From: Casuarina equisetifolia
Taxonomy: Eukaryota; Streptophyta; Magnoliopsida; Fagales; Casuarinaceae
Direction: 5' to 3'
Assembly (NCBI GenBank): GCA_028551475.1
Contig: CM052359.1
Coordinates: 23,313,583 to 23,377,582 of the forward strand
Length of the DNA: 64,000 nt
Every line of letters begins with the position of its first letter. The stretch's first letter is position 1. Both the position numbers and the translations under genes were made by a program. Shown here one piece after another: positions 28,001 to 40,600 of this stretch. Under the pieces are notes generated by a model. The model searched no databases. It saw only the letters and a program-made list of their open reading frames with translations, and was not told where the DNA came from.

Positions 28001-29983
28001 CAACCACATTCGGATGGTGAAGATTCGAGAGAATCTGTGCCTCTCTCCAGAAGTCTCTGGTCTGGAATAACCAAAAATATTAGCTTCACAAGGAGGTCAG
28101 TTGACAAGAATCATTCAAATAGGTAGAAAAATGCATATTCTTTTAAGTGTACAGGATTTCTTTAATGGAGAATTACCAGACATATGTAAACAAATTATGA
28201 CTGCATAACAAAGACAACATTTTATACATATTCCAGTATCCATGGAGTGAAACTCAGGTTTGTCAAAAGTTCACTGTGACTCAACCAAAAAGAAATGAGT
28301 GTTTTAACTTCCCTAAACACCATTGTTATTCGGAGAACACTAGAAGAAATTGTGTGACACTCACCAACCGTTCTTGCTCTGATGATCTACCCAAAAAGCA
28401 ACTCTTTTTAATCCTTTTTATAGCAACATCTGTTCCCCGCCATTTTCCATGATAAACAGTACCATATGTACCAGATCCTAATTCCCGTAGTTCTTCAAGA
28501 TCAGCATTCCTTATAATCTGTACATAAGAACCGGAAAAAGTCAGTTGCAAGTAGAAATTATACACAGGAGACAGAAGAGAGATGCCAGAAAGCTCCTCAT
28601 ACATATATGGATGGAACATCATTTCCGAAATCATTCAATCACAATCAATAAACGCCAAATAGAATAAAAGAATCCATCAGCCCATGGGGAAAATTTGAAG
28701 TAAACAGAGCAATCTCGTCTTTTAGGGTTTAGCCTGATTCATCCTGTCCAGCTAGTTAAGGATAATAAAAATCTGGTTAAGGAATAAAGAAAACTACGAG
28801 AGGGAATTAAAGCACACATTGAAGTACTGGATTCCTCCTCCTAGAAAAGACAAATGCTGAGGCTACTGATCAGCGCTTATTAAGCTATTGCCTGACCAAC
28901 AAGCAAACAACATACACGTCATGCTCCAGTACCTTTGCGACAGATATAAAAACCTTCAATTGCTGTTCCCTTTTTCCTTTAAGGAAAAGTGAAATTTCCA
29001 CCAAATATAAAAGTTAAAAGCAACACAAAGGTTTCAAGCCTGCTAGGGAATATTCAAATTCATCTCATCCAGATGAATTTGCTAAATCAACCTTTCACAC
29101 AAAGGGTATCCTATCTGGAGCAAAAACAATTGTCCAAGCGCTATCATGAGAAGATGCCTTCATTAGCAGGCAGAAAAGAATTTAGTTTTTATCCAACTCA
29201 GCAGATCATATTTTACATTTATAAGTTGAATGTCTTAATTTCAGCATCCAATTAGATTAGAATTAAATTGTCCATCTAACAATTTGTATAGGTCAAATTA
29301 CGAAGGGTAAAGTTATAATCTCCATAAAAATGAAAGAGAAGAATGCCCACGAATTTCCCACTTCTTGGCTACGCTTTAGGAAAACCCTGTGCCACAATAC
29401 CTTCCTTTTCCCAAACCTTTAAGCATACATAAGTTCCTTTTTCTTCAGTAGGTCAGCCAGGAATTAACTCCAGAAACCACCGTCAATCAACATAGCGCGC
29501 CAGAAACATCAACAGCAATTGGTTTTGGGGCTCAATAAAGACTTCACCCCTTGCTGAGCACTATACACGTGTTTCAACTGGACCACTAGCTAGTTTACCA
29601 CCAGCAAAAACGCACCTTTATGGTTCAACTCTTTCAGGCATTCAGCTTAATCGATCAGAGTATAGGAGGGTATAAAAGAACTTTCTTTTTCCTCGGCAAT
29701 AATGACCTCTTGAGATCTTGGAAAAGGTAAAAAGTTCTGTATTGCTACTTTCGTAAAAAAGAGCAGCTAATCTCATCTCTTGTGTTACAAATATCCTATT
29801 TATAAAAGACACGAGTTGTCTTCAATAAGTTCCTATCAATCCATATATAGAATATTACAAGTTAAACAAGGAGACCTAAGAGTCTCCTGACAACTATTAG
29901 CATGTCACCCACTGCCTTAATCAATTTGCATGATAGAGCAGTTCTAGTCAGCAAATAAGAAGACATGTCTTTTGTTTATTATT

Positions 29984-30034
<51 letters not shown>

Positions 30035-33000
30035 ATTTTTGCAATCAAAACACGTGACAAGAAAAACTCATATTGAAACAGATATGACTCAAGGTATTAG
30101 GATGAAACCTGCAAGCCATATATGCTAGCTTCCATTTCAGCAATCATTGCATCACTTATTGATTCAGTCTTTTCTTCATCATCAGCCTCAGCATCCTAAA
30201 AAGAAAGCAGAAAGAAATTCAAATTTCTAGAATATATGCAATTTACAAATCACAGATTCTAGTCAAGTTCAAACAATCTTACCGCATACTCAAGCCCTGG
30301 AATGACACTGCCATCCAACCCTGTAGCAGTCGGGGATGCAATATCGATAAGATCACAGCTGGCTTCAACCAGGATGCATGGGAGAGCAACTGCTGTAGAC
30401 GGGAGAGGAGATATGGTCACATTCACATCTTTCGTAATAAATGACTCCATCTGATGACTAACTAGCGTGTTATCTTTGACATTTGATTTCTCATTGACAG
30501 GACCTCCAAGGCCCATATTCTCAACCTTCTGATCTGGATAATTATCGAAGTCATCATCTAGGAGAGAAAACTCTCTCCTAATCACAGCATCTTTGGTTGG
30601 ATTCTGAGCAATTACATCACCTTTCTTATTCAAGTTTGAGCTCAAACCAGAAACATCGTGAACTGCAGATGGGTACAAACCGGCAGAGCTCCTTAGCAAG
30701 GAATCTTGGAGACCTATATCTTTTTGAATTGTAGTAGGTTGAAGGAGTGCAGGTTCATGGGAAGCTAGGCCATTGGATGGCCTAGCCATAGGATCAGCCA
30801 AAGCATTTTCATCAAGAGAATGCTGTCTGTTATTTGGATACAAGCCTGTAATTTCAGAATTCCCAATCTCTGAAATGCCTTTTTTAGGTTCACCACTTGT
30901 TATTATCGGCAAAACATAATGCTCACCATTTGTAGTTCCTTGGCCTGCGAGAAGAAGATTGGGAGGGGATTTCTCCAGGAAATTTTGGGAGTGCTCCATG
31001 TGGTTGTCTACAGAAGGCTCGAAATTAATGGCAGAGGACACAGGAAGCACAAGGCCTGAGGCTTGCAACTCTTGCACAGGGGCACCAATACTGAAAGTAG
31101 GAGTTATGCTACAGCCCACACTAGGCAGTACATTCTTATATTCCAACCCTGTAACAGGAGATTTCTCCTCACAAAGTTCTCCATCTTGACACAGAATAGG
31201 ATATTTTCCATCAAACCTTTCCAAAGCAGCCAAAGTTGAACAATTTTCTTCAAAGCGGCTCGGTACCATGAAACCAGGATCACTCGAATCATTCTCAATT
31301 GTTTGGTTTTTGCCATCAATACCACTGGGATCTTTATAAACAGGTTCATTCCTTCCTGATATTTCTGAACATGTGGAAGAATTAAGCAAATCCAGTCTAC
31401 TATGGGATCCAGTAGCGTCAACATCCACTAACTTATTCTGCAACTGAGGATAGACAAGATCAACATTCTCACGCTGTTGCAGAGACTTTTCTTGTGAGGA
31501 ACTTGAGTTTGGTGTTGGATATAATTGAACCTTTACAAAGTTAAGAGGGGACAACACGGTTGCCTCTTCTTGTGAACCATAAACATAGTTTTCCCCATTC
31601 CCATTCAGCTTTGAATCAGAAAATGCATGCGGCATTCCACGATGAGAATCAATGGAATCATTAGATCCAGAAAACAGACCCAATGGATCTTCTGGGCGAG
31701 AGATAGGCCTTTCAGAATGGAATGTTCTTTCCTTATGCATTGGTCTCTTGCAGGAGAATCCATCAAAGTTGCCAGCATTTTGATCAATAGCTGGAGCCAC
31801 AGATTCTTTGCTTGGGTCATGATTGTGAAAATGTCCTCCAGGTGGGTCAGGCTGGGCAACAACAACTTGTTGATACGGGTGATAATGATTCATCAAAGGT
31901 ACTGCCACCTGTAGAGGGCATTTGTAACCAGCATTGCCAGTGCTTAAGTTTTCAGGTGGTAGCTGAGCAGGGACAAAGGACATGGTACTCTCTTCACTAA
32001 CCGGGCTTGAGTTGTCACCCTGCAAGACTGCAGAAAATGGAGAATGTTTTGTAGGTTCCATAATATTCTGGGATTGATTAAAAATCTGAGCAGAAGGAAA
32101 GGCATTAAACCCACCCTTTATCGTTGATTGAACAGGAACAGTCAGAGAATTCAAGTGACGGGTAGGATTGCTGTCCAAATTAGTTCCTAGTTGACTTGCT
32201 GGACTTGCTTCACTTGTAAAACTGTGTGCACCAGAGTTCTTCGTAGGACTAGGATCTAAAATCCCATTCACAGCAACAACATATTGATAATCAGGACTGT
32301 TTGGTTGAATACCATTTCCCTCAAGCGAACATACTTTCTCAGATTCACCCAAAGGAATCAGAAAGAGACGGAGTCTTTGAGAGCCCTCATGCCTTTCAAG
32401 CCCATGATATTCCTCTATCATATTCTGAAGGTCCTCATCAGAAGACACAGATATAAGTGCATCAAGATCCTCACCAGGAAGCTGATACTTGATAGTGTGA
32501 GGTTGGTTACAAATACCTAAAGTTTTATTCATCAGCTCTGTCCGGGTGATATTCTTTCTGATGGAAATAATATGTGTCTCGCCACCAACATATCTGAGTT
32601 TTCCATCACTGGGCCTTGGCAAAATTTTTCCACCAAAACTGCAAAGAAATTTCATTTTCCCAGATTGAGAACCATCTGATGCTCCTGACCCAGAAAAGTG
32701 TTTGGGATGAGGGGACTCAGATTTTGATGGCGGCATTGGTAGTGGACCAGCCTGATCAGAATTCACTACACCAAAAGTCTTCCGTGACCCATGTCCAGTA
32801 TCACCATCTTCCTGGTCGTATTTGCTTGATTTGTTAACATAAGCCCCATTTTCAATCTCCTTGACAGACCCTTTTGCAGATGCATACTCGGACACCTCAG
32901 AAGCAGACTCAGAATCTATTCTCCTCAACCCAAGAATACCAGTTAGATCCTCATACACCAGCTGGCCATTCTGATCATAATTGAGCACAACCTTCTTTTC

Positions 33001-33228
33001 ACGTTTCTGAGCCATATCAGGTACAGTAGGAACTCGTCTAGCAGAAAAACGGTCCTGAAGAAATTCCATTGAAAACTCTTCACCTGTTCGCACAGAGAAA
33101 TTGCTGTTTAAGTTGTTCCTGACATTTGGAACAATCAGACTTGGTTGCTTCTGGATCAATTGAGCTGATGAACCAGATACCTCACCACCCATTGCATCTA
33201 CCAACTTTTCGGACTTATTTAGCTGCAT
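25006..33228 (-). CDS. Raf-like MAPKKK with N-terminal PB1 domain (group B4 type)
   Basis: Eight coding exons (30283-33228, 30109-30195, 28365-28517, 27898-28061, 27668-27815, 27071-27193, 26860-26947, 25006-25199) give 1,300 residues with all phases closing. The start is MQLNKSEKL; an in-frame stop lies just upstream. A PB1 domain covers about residues 190-285 ([20 protein letters not shown] ... [13 protein letters not shown]), followed by a long low-complexity region. The kinase domain starts about 1012: GSGTYGTV glycine loop, VAIK lysine 1045, HFDLKCDN with Asp1147 (Phe replaces the usual Arg of HRD, typical of this group), DFG 1169-1171, and APE 1193-1195. PB1-Raf kinases of group B4 activate SnRK2 kinases in osmotic stress signalling; the group includes Arabidopsis HCR1/RAF40, my closest guess. 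Active-site residues are intact, so an active Ser/Thr kinase is expected. Confidence 0.93.
27311..27698. repeat. Head-to-tail 194-base tandem duplication across an exon end of the kinase gene
   Basis: Copy 1 is 27311-27504 and copy 2 is 27505-27698, in register throughout (for example CAACTTATGAAC at 27311 and 27505, and GGATCCCTCA at 27493 and 27687). Copy 2 includes the last 31 bases of the exon 27668-27815 and its 5' splice site. Copy 1 therefore places a second copy of the exon end and a GT donor (AAG|GTAAAA on the minus strand) inside the intron. Confidence 0.88.
29985..30033. repeat. (TTG)n microsatellite in a kinase intron
   Basis: About 16 uninterrupted TTG units follow three ATT units, inside the intron between the exons 28365-28517 and 30109-30195. 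That intron (1.6 kb) shows no other structure. Confidence 0.92.
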
Positions 33229-34230
33229 CGCAATAATTTCTCGGCTACTAGAGTCGCTAATTCCCACTCCAATCCGCTATAAGAGCGGGTTTTCTGATAG
33301 TCTTCCATATCACCCAAACCTCCTCACAAATTCCATCTCAGCTAAACCTACTCACAATTAAACTCCAATTTTACCGTCACCACGATCATCAGACTTTCAC
33401 TACAATTTTACAAGACTAGACTCATTATCACATCACGGTACAGTTGGTAATACAATTCCCGTACATAAATCCCCTTTCCCTTGATCAAATGCAAAATAAG
33501 GTCTATAGCGGCAACACAACCGCGCAATCTCAGCCAAATCGAACAAATTAATACACGATCAAATACCAAAATTCCCAACGCCGTCTGTCCCACTTTTGAT
33601 GACCCAGTCGAAATGAGATAATTCTTGGATCATCCACACAAAAAAATCGTCAAACCCGCACCCAATTAAATACAAGCCCTCGCATTCAATAAGGTCAGAC
33701 ACGGATCACAGCCAGCGAAGCCCCAAAGATCCAAACCGAAGAATTCCTGAGACACCAATCATTTGAAATCTTACTCAGTATCATGCCTGATCCACCATCA
33801 ACACTAGGAGCTAAACATATAGACGATTCGAAGACAATAGTCAAATGAGGTAGGTCCAAAATCCAAAAAACCTTCAAATAAACACATAATTGAGGAGAAA
33901 AAAAACACGAATATCAAAAGAACGTACCGGATTCTATGGGTGCTCTGTATGTCTCTGTTTCAAGCTCTGTTTCTGCAGCTTCACAAGCTCGCAATGGAGC
34001 TCGGAAGAGAGCTATATTTTGTGATCGTATCAGATGAGATCTAAAGTGAGTCCGGAAATGTGAATGATTAAGTAGAGAGAAAACGGATGAGAAGGAAAGG
34101 AAAAGAAAGAGAGGCGTGGCTTACGGCAGCAAAACAGGTTCAATCTCGAGCGTCCGGGAGCGACATTGCCGAGAATTAGCGGCATCGACACACGAGGAGC
34201 AGAGAAAAGAATGCCTTTTTTAACTGTATA
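33229..34230 (-). other. Leader exons and introns of the PB1-Raf kinase gene (inferred)
   Basis: Two donor sites in the leader are visible on the minus strand: CCG|GTACGT at 33927/33928 and GCC|GTAAGC at 34124/34125. A pyrimidine-rich acceptor (CACTTTAG) lies near 34037. The most likely structure is a first leader exon about 34125-34230, a second at about 33928-34036, then a further intron ending just upstream of the coding exon. The exact ends are uncertain. Confidence 0.45.
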
Positions 34231-34247
34231 ACTACAAAATTTTATCT

Positions 34248-34251
<4 letters not shown>

Positions 34252-34282
<31 letters not shown>
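34252..34282. repeat. (CT)n microsatellite at the 5' end of the kinase gene
   Basis: About 15 CT units lie just upstream of the inferred first leader exon of the minus-strand kinase gene, where they read as GA in its sense strand. Confidence 0.92.
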
Positions 34283-34284
<2 letters not shown>

Positions 34285-35558
34285 CAACGTGGGCTCCCCG
34301 TTTCAAGTTTCAAACAATGCTTTACAGAAAAGTTAAAAAAAAAATCCTTTTCTCAAGACTTTTTCAAAGAAAAAATGACTACTTTTGTTATTGTCTTAAT
34401 TCAATTCACACTAAAAATAAATAAGTTTAAAATACTAATTTCAGTTATTTTTATCAATTTGGTACTGAGAATTTATAGTTGGACAGAGAGAATAAGTCAA
34501 TCTGATCAAAGAGATGGTACTATTGTATAAATTGATAGATTTTTTTTTTCCTTTTTATAGTGCTGGTTGTTCTTTTACTATGCTTAGTCTATTTGGAATA
34601 ATAGGTTAACTATAGAGCAAGCCCATGTGAACAATCATTGCAACATGTTTGAGTGTTAGCTTTCTTTAAAAAAAAAATTAAAAAAATCGTTACAACATGA
34701 TTAGTTTATTGGTTAATTCTCTATCCCCAATAAGATAAGTAAGTTTAATAGATAAATGATTCATCAATCGTTAATGAAAAATCCACTAACTATTATTTTG
34801 TTTATATTAATTGACAAATATTTATTATAAATGTTATGATGATATTCAAATGAAATATGATCTTTTTTTAGTTCAATAATTACAATGAATATACATCTAC
34901 AATATCATTGTAATAATTAAAATAATATTTATTTATTTATTTATTTAAATGATAATCCAGTGTACAATATCATTTATATACCAACTCCGAGCTTAATTGG
35001 ATAAATTTATTGAGTCTACTAGATTTGGATGTGCTTGTAAAACCTTTTGTGTCAGCAAAAGGGCAAAGCAAAGTAGATAAAAGCTAAGATCTCCATATCT
35101 ACATCGTTAAAATATCTTTTAAGTGTTATTATATTTCTCTAAGCATAAAAGGTGGCTTTTTATTGTCTTTTGGATAAGGTCGGGACTTCTTAAACGGGTC
35201 ATTTTTAATTTCCACTCAACACGTTAGAAAAAGTCTTGCTTACTCTTCACAGGGCACCAAACTCCTGTGAGCTAAAAACGTTGCATTTGCACGTTACAGA
35301 TTCTTTTTTTTTTTTTTGTTTTTTCATTTATTCTCCGAGCAATTTCGAATTTACAAGTTACAGCAACTAAGGAGATTACGCGAAGAGAAAGAGACATCAA
35401 ATGGATCGTTTTCCGAAGCTGCATTGACAACACGAGATTCGGGTCCACTCAGTGGAGCGCCATGACTTCACAGCGCGGGCTCTTCTATGGCTAGCCGCCC
35501 TGGTCGGCCCGAAAGATGTACGGTTATACGTGTGGCGCACGTTGGTCCGTCGGTCGGT

Positions 35559-35783
35559 TCAAATTGAGAAGCGTGCCGTGGCGGACGGATTCTCCCCAAA
35601 CCATTCCGTGTATCCGGAAGCATCGTGTTGATGGAATTTATCATCGTTTCTTTCGGTCTTTAAGTACGCCGTCGTGTCGCGGTTGGAGGCATTGAAACCA
35701 CGCTGATTACGTAAAGTGAAAACTCGTGATACATGATTGTAGTAAAGCGAGTGAGAACGACTTCCAAATGAAAAATCCATCAT
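35559..35783 (-). CDS. Possible small protein of 74 residues, unrecognised
   Basis: An ATG-ATG start opens a frame of 74 codons (MMDFSFGSRSHSLYYNHVSR ... ATARFSI-stop) inside the one GC-richer patch of this intergenic region. I do not recognise it: there is no signal peptide, membrane segment or known motif. It may be chance, a decayed gene or part of an unannotated transcript. Confidence 0.18.
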   Translation of the reverse strand: MMDFSFGSRSHSLYYNHVSRVFTLRNQRGFNASNRDTTAYLKTERNDDKFHQHDASGYTEWFGENPSATARFSI

Positions 35784-36371
35784 TTTCTATTTGGAGAAAG
35801 AACCTTCTTGTTTGAAATTATAAACAAAGTTTTGAATGCTTGAATGGAGTTATGGTTAAAGGTAGTTTTCTTTAATATTATTGTTAAATTTTATGAAAAA
35901 TAATTTATATCCAACTTAAAATTTTAAGACATAAGCATGAACCCATTTATTTATAAAATAATTTTTCAAGTTTTCATGTTCTTCTTGTTCAAAGCATTGA
36001 GACAACACTTTTTATAATAATTTTTATTTATGAGCAAATAGAAAAAAGATTAAAGCCATGTTTCTTATAGACTCCTTAGTAAATACAAAACAACTTTATA
36101 TTATTTATTTAACACACTCATTTACTACATTAGTCCAACTTAAATCATCTCAAAATATTATTTTTTAATGAATTTTGGTTTACTTTTATTCATAGGAGCA
36201 TGAAGGAAGAATCTTAATTTTGATATCACGTTATATTTTATATCAAAAATACATATTTAACTTGAAATTCATAGATTTTAAGTAGAAAAATCTATTTTTT
36301 GTAAATTACTTTTAAGTCTTTATGTTTTTCATATGGGACTTAATAATTACCAATATGTTATATTATTGTGT

Positions 36372-36417
36372 TATATATATGTGTATATGTGTGCACGCGC
36401 ACACACATACACATGTA
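36372..36417. repeat. 46-base perfectly alternating pyrimidine-purine tract
   Basis: The run passes from TATATATATG through TGTGCACGCGCACACACATA to CACATGTA without breaking the alternation, and is partly self-complementary. Such tracts favour Z-DNA or cruciform extrusion. Confidence 0.9.
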
Positions 36418-37615
36418 AATAAGACATTTGTTTGCTTAGATTAAGTTTTTGTGAATAATAATTTTCCATGCTCACTATAAGGATATGTATTCAAAAATTT
36501 GATGCATGTTTTACATTATTAATATATTACATTAATGCATTATATATATATATATATATTAAATATAAAGCCATTCACTCAATTCCTCGTAAAACTTTTT
36601 GATTAGATTATAAATTTATTTTTTATATGATATCATAATGACATAGTAAAAGCCTAGTGGACCCAAGGAAATCACATAGGTTAGATTGCTTGCTTGTCCG
36701 CAAGACAAATCCCATTTGAAATGGATGGTGTGAATTTGTTAAATGCTCGGCAAGATGCTAGATTATTAGCGGCAAATAGATCATGTTTGTCAACATAGCT
36801 CTTATGTCCTATGCTAAGGATATTAAATATGTTTGGCGCGTGAAAGTATTCATTTTACATTATTTAACTTTAAGTTCAAAACATACTTAATGCATGAAAA
36901 AGTATTAAAAAAATTGTATGAAAAAGAAATGAATATTGAGTAATATTTAATCATTTTAGAAGCACCATCGATAATTCCTTTAAGAAAGGCTATAATGTTT
37001 AAAATTGATTTTTTAACTTAAATGTAAGTTTTTCAAACAATTAGGTATTTCTAAGTTGGTCCGATCCGAGTTTATAATTTGTTTAAGAGTGGGCAATTTG
37101 ATTACGAGATTTTTGAATTATTCTGGTTCTTGGTGTTCCTTTCACGGAATATGTTATCTGACACTTTTTCTTTACAATCTTGTGCAGTGGACGCAACTGT
37201 AACTCACTAACGGAATAAGAACGCCGTTAAAGCTCGCCGGTATGCGATGCTATGTGTTTCGTCTCAAATGGGCTCCGAACAACTCCCCGAACCGCTTTTA
37301 CAGTTGGATCGTTTCCTTACTCACGAAGTTACATGAACGTGCGCGCTCGTGCCCGGTGCCTTGATCACGGCACCGTTACAAACACGTACGCCGTTTAACT
37401 ACTCTTCGCGAACGCTCGTTCTCTCTCTTTCACAGAGCCTCTTGTCCCGGAAAAGAAAAAGAATAAGGTTCCCTCCCAGGATAATCGCTCCGAGTTTGAG
37501 ATATTCCTGCATCCAAAGAGGCTCTCTGGTTAAAGCTCTTGTGCGGGTTCGGAATATCAGCGGATCTGCATCAGGACCAGAGCAGCTGGCCGGGAACGGG
37601 AGCTCGCCGGAGTCG

Positions 37616-40600
37616 ATGGGGGAGTCGCCGGAGATTCGTCGGAATCAGCCGGAGAGTTCCGGAGAGGTTTCGGAGGGGATCAGGCACGATATTAGTGTTG
37701 AAAGCAACATGGATGGTAAAGATGTGGAGAGCAAAGAGGTCAGCAATGGTGGTTCGTTGAACAGCGGTGGCAATAGCTCTCCAGGTCTGTGAATTTCTCT
37801 TGTTTGGTTTTTGAGGAAATAACACTTGAAACTGAATGAAAATTGTGTTTCGGGATTATATCATTTTTGTATTCATTGCCTATAAGAGGAAATCGGAAAA
37901 TTGAATAAGCTATTGCAATCAGAACGTGAAAATAGTATTTTCTGAGAAATGGAATTCTAATTTATTTCGCTTCTTTAGTGTAATTCCTCGCTTGCATTGC
38001 TGTCAGAGAACTTCGGGGTTAGCATGGGGGAATTTTTGTTGGGGGAAACTCGCAATCCTGTCGCTATTGGAGTTTGTATGTCGTTTGCTTAGTTTTCGTT
38101 GTGTATTTCAACTTGCAACCGCAGTTTTGAGATTATTGTAGACAATGTTTAGGAAATGAGAAGTCGTGAGGTCCTCTTGAGGCAGAAAAGGCCCAGGATC
38201 TCTGCAATTTTCTATCATGTACAATTTTTATGTTTAAATTAAATGCATGGAACTTTTCTACATCAGCAAGAATCCTTGCGCACGCATTGGTTTGTAAGAG
38301 TGATGTACCGGAGATTCTTTATTCAGGGGTTGCTAGCAAGAATTCTTCTGAAGCAAGTACATCTCCAGTTGAGATATCCAACATAGACAGATTGGAATAT
38401 TCAGGTCATATTAAGTTAGAAAGATCAAAAACTGAGTTGGAAAGACATTCAAATAAACTTGCGGAGGAGACAGCACAGATTTTTGATGAAAATCTTTCCG
38501 TCCAGCAGAAGGTGAACTTTATGCCCTTTGCCTGAATCATGGTTTCCATTTAGCACTACCTACGTCTTTTATTGATTTTTGTTTTCGAACTTTGCAGCTA
38601 AAACTATTAAAGAGAATAGCAACAGTGAAAGATGATGGGACTGTGGAATTAAAAGTTCCACCAGATGTTGAACCACAAGCACTTGATACGGGATCTGTTG
38701 GCGCTTATGGTGATACTGGGGATGGTGAACCTTTGGACGCAACAGACCTTCAATACATACCACCTTTGCAAATTGTAATGCTTATTGTTGGCACGCGTGG
38801 AGATGTTCAACCATTTATTGCAATTGGAAAACGGCTGCAGGTTTGAGACTTCTCTAATACTCACAAGCTTATTTTTTTTTTATTCCAGGTATATGTGTGA
38901 AAATGCTTTGAAGCTTTTGACTTCTAATATTGAATCTGACTTAATTTTGATGTGTGATTACATTTCAGTGTCAAAAGGTTTAAAGGATTTATCTAACATG
39001 ATCTAGGTTTGATCTTTGTGATTTTTTAAGGCTATGTAACTGTTGCTTTGATATGTGCTAGCGTTATTAACATAATCAACCATAGGGAGATTTGTTCAGA
39101 AGGTGAAAAATTTGAAGTATGCATACACTTCAGTTGAGAAATGGCTGAACCATCGTCTATGTAATGGTACACAGGATGAGTCTTCTCTCACGAGAATGAT
39201 ATGCTATCTTTTTCACTGAGTCTGGAATTCTTTTTTTTGTTTTTTTGTTTTCCCAAGAGGTGAATACAAGATCACCTTTGCATAATGGTTCAGAGGGCAT
39301 TTGTTGTTTGACCACTTCGCTTAATTGTTATTTAATGATTTTAGTGGGAACCCCGTAATTGAATATAATAGAGTCGATGCATTGTTGTTTTTGCTCATCT
39401 ATTTAATAGTTAGACTTTATTTACCTTAGTAGGCTAGTGTGAAGGAGGCACCTATACATTTGATACCCTCTCCCAAGGAAGGCCAATCTAGGTCCTTAAA
39501 GAATGAGTTTTGAGAGGCAAAAAGAAAAGAAGAATCAGGATATGCATGACTTGAGTGCCTCATATTTTGAAGGTCTGTGGAGCACTAGTTGAAGTCTAAT
39601 CGTCTGAGATTAGGATCTTCTTTCATTTGACTTTAGTTTGGACTTGTATTCAAGTGCTAATAGGAAACTTCTTTTCTTGGAAACTAGGTAATCTAGCCAA
39701 AGTGGACAGTTGCATTTTTGGAAAAATATGAGCCTTTGGTTTAGAGATGTTATGCGTGGGCATGATGAGCAGACACTGAATACAATGTGATGAGGACAAG
39801 CGAAGGCTGACTTACATGACAAGGTACAGGTTACAGAGATAAAGGTTATCTTAAAAAATGTAGGAGTGGTTTGGTTGATTGGTTTAACTGATCAATTTCT
39901 GTTACTTTAGAACCTAGATTGGACACTGAGGAGCAAAACATAGTAGCTTACAGGCCGATAGGTAGCTAATCGTATCAGTGAGTATCCTAATGCAGTCAAG
40001 TATCAAGTAAAACTAGAAAAACTACAAAGAGGTCAGAGTACGTGATTGTTAAAAAAAATCTTTCTCTTTTGGAAGTACATGTATGAATATTTGAAAATCA
40101 ATCATAACAGTTGAGAACTTCTGCAATGCATGGGGTCCGACTATTTCGTTTACCTTTTTGTCAATCAGTAGAACAAATCCTAATCCAACTTGTCATGTCA
40201 ACCTTAGCTTCATAGCGTGCTGTTCAATCATAAATTGGAAAAAGGGCCTTCAAACTACCAATTGCTTAAAGCTGATGCCTCTTGGGCTTACTTCATTCCT
40301 TAGACCAAGGGATGTTCTTTTTTCATGAAAACAAAAAGATCCATTCTGCAAATTTGTCCTGAATCAGCAGTTTTTTTTTTAAATGATAGTGAAATTAATG
40401 GTAGGCATTTCACATGGTACTTTTTTGTTTATCTGAGAAAAAAGTTTGACCTGTTTCTGCTTCAAACTAAAAGGGTTTGATCTGGGTGCTTATTTACTTA
40501 TTTTGCTAATTATAGAGAAGTTCAAATCCTTAAGATCTAGATGGAGGGAAGGCTTGAGCCTTCTACTTCTTGAATCAATCCCATTGATTGGACAAATAAA

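Larger units (their letters stand above)
34283..37615. other. Intergenic region between divergent kinase and sterol glucosyltransferase genes
   Basis: Mostly AT-rich. Exceptions are a GC- and CpG-richer island at 35400-35730 (see the small frame listed there), a purine-pyrimidine alternating tract at 36372-36417, a short (TA)n run near 36540 and the GC-richer glucosyltransferase leader after 37180. No gene beyond the weak frame at 35559-35783 is supported. Confidence 0.55.

Noticed and set aside
30959..32837. Several plus-strand frames inside the kinase gene
   Set aside because: They are antisense shadows of the long first coding exon, whose minus-strand frame is uninterrupted for 982 codons.
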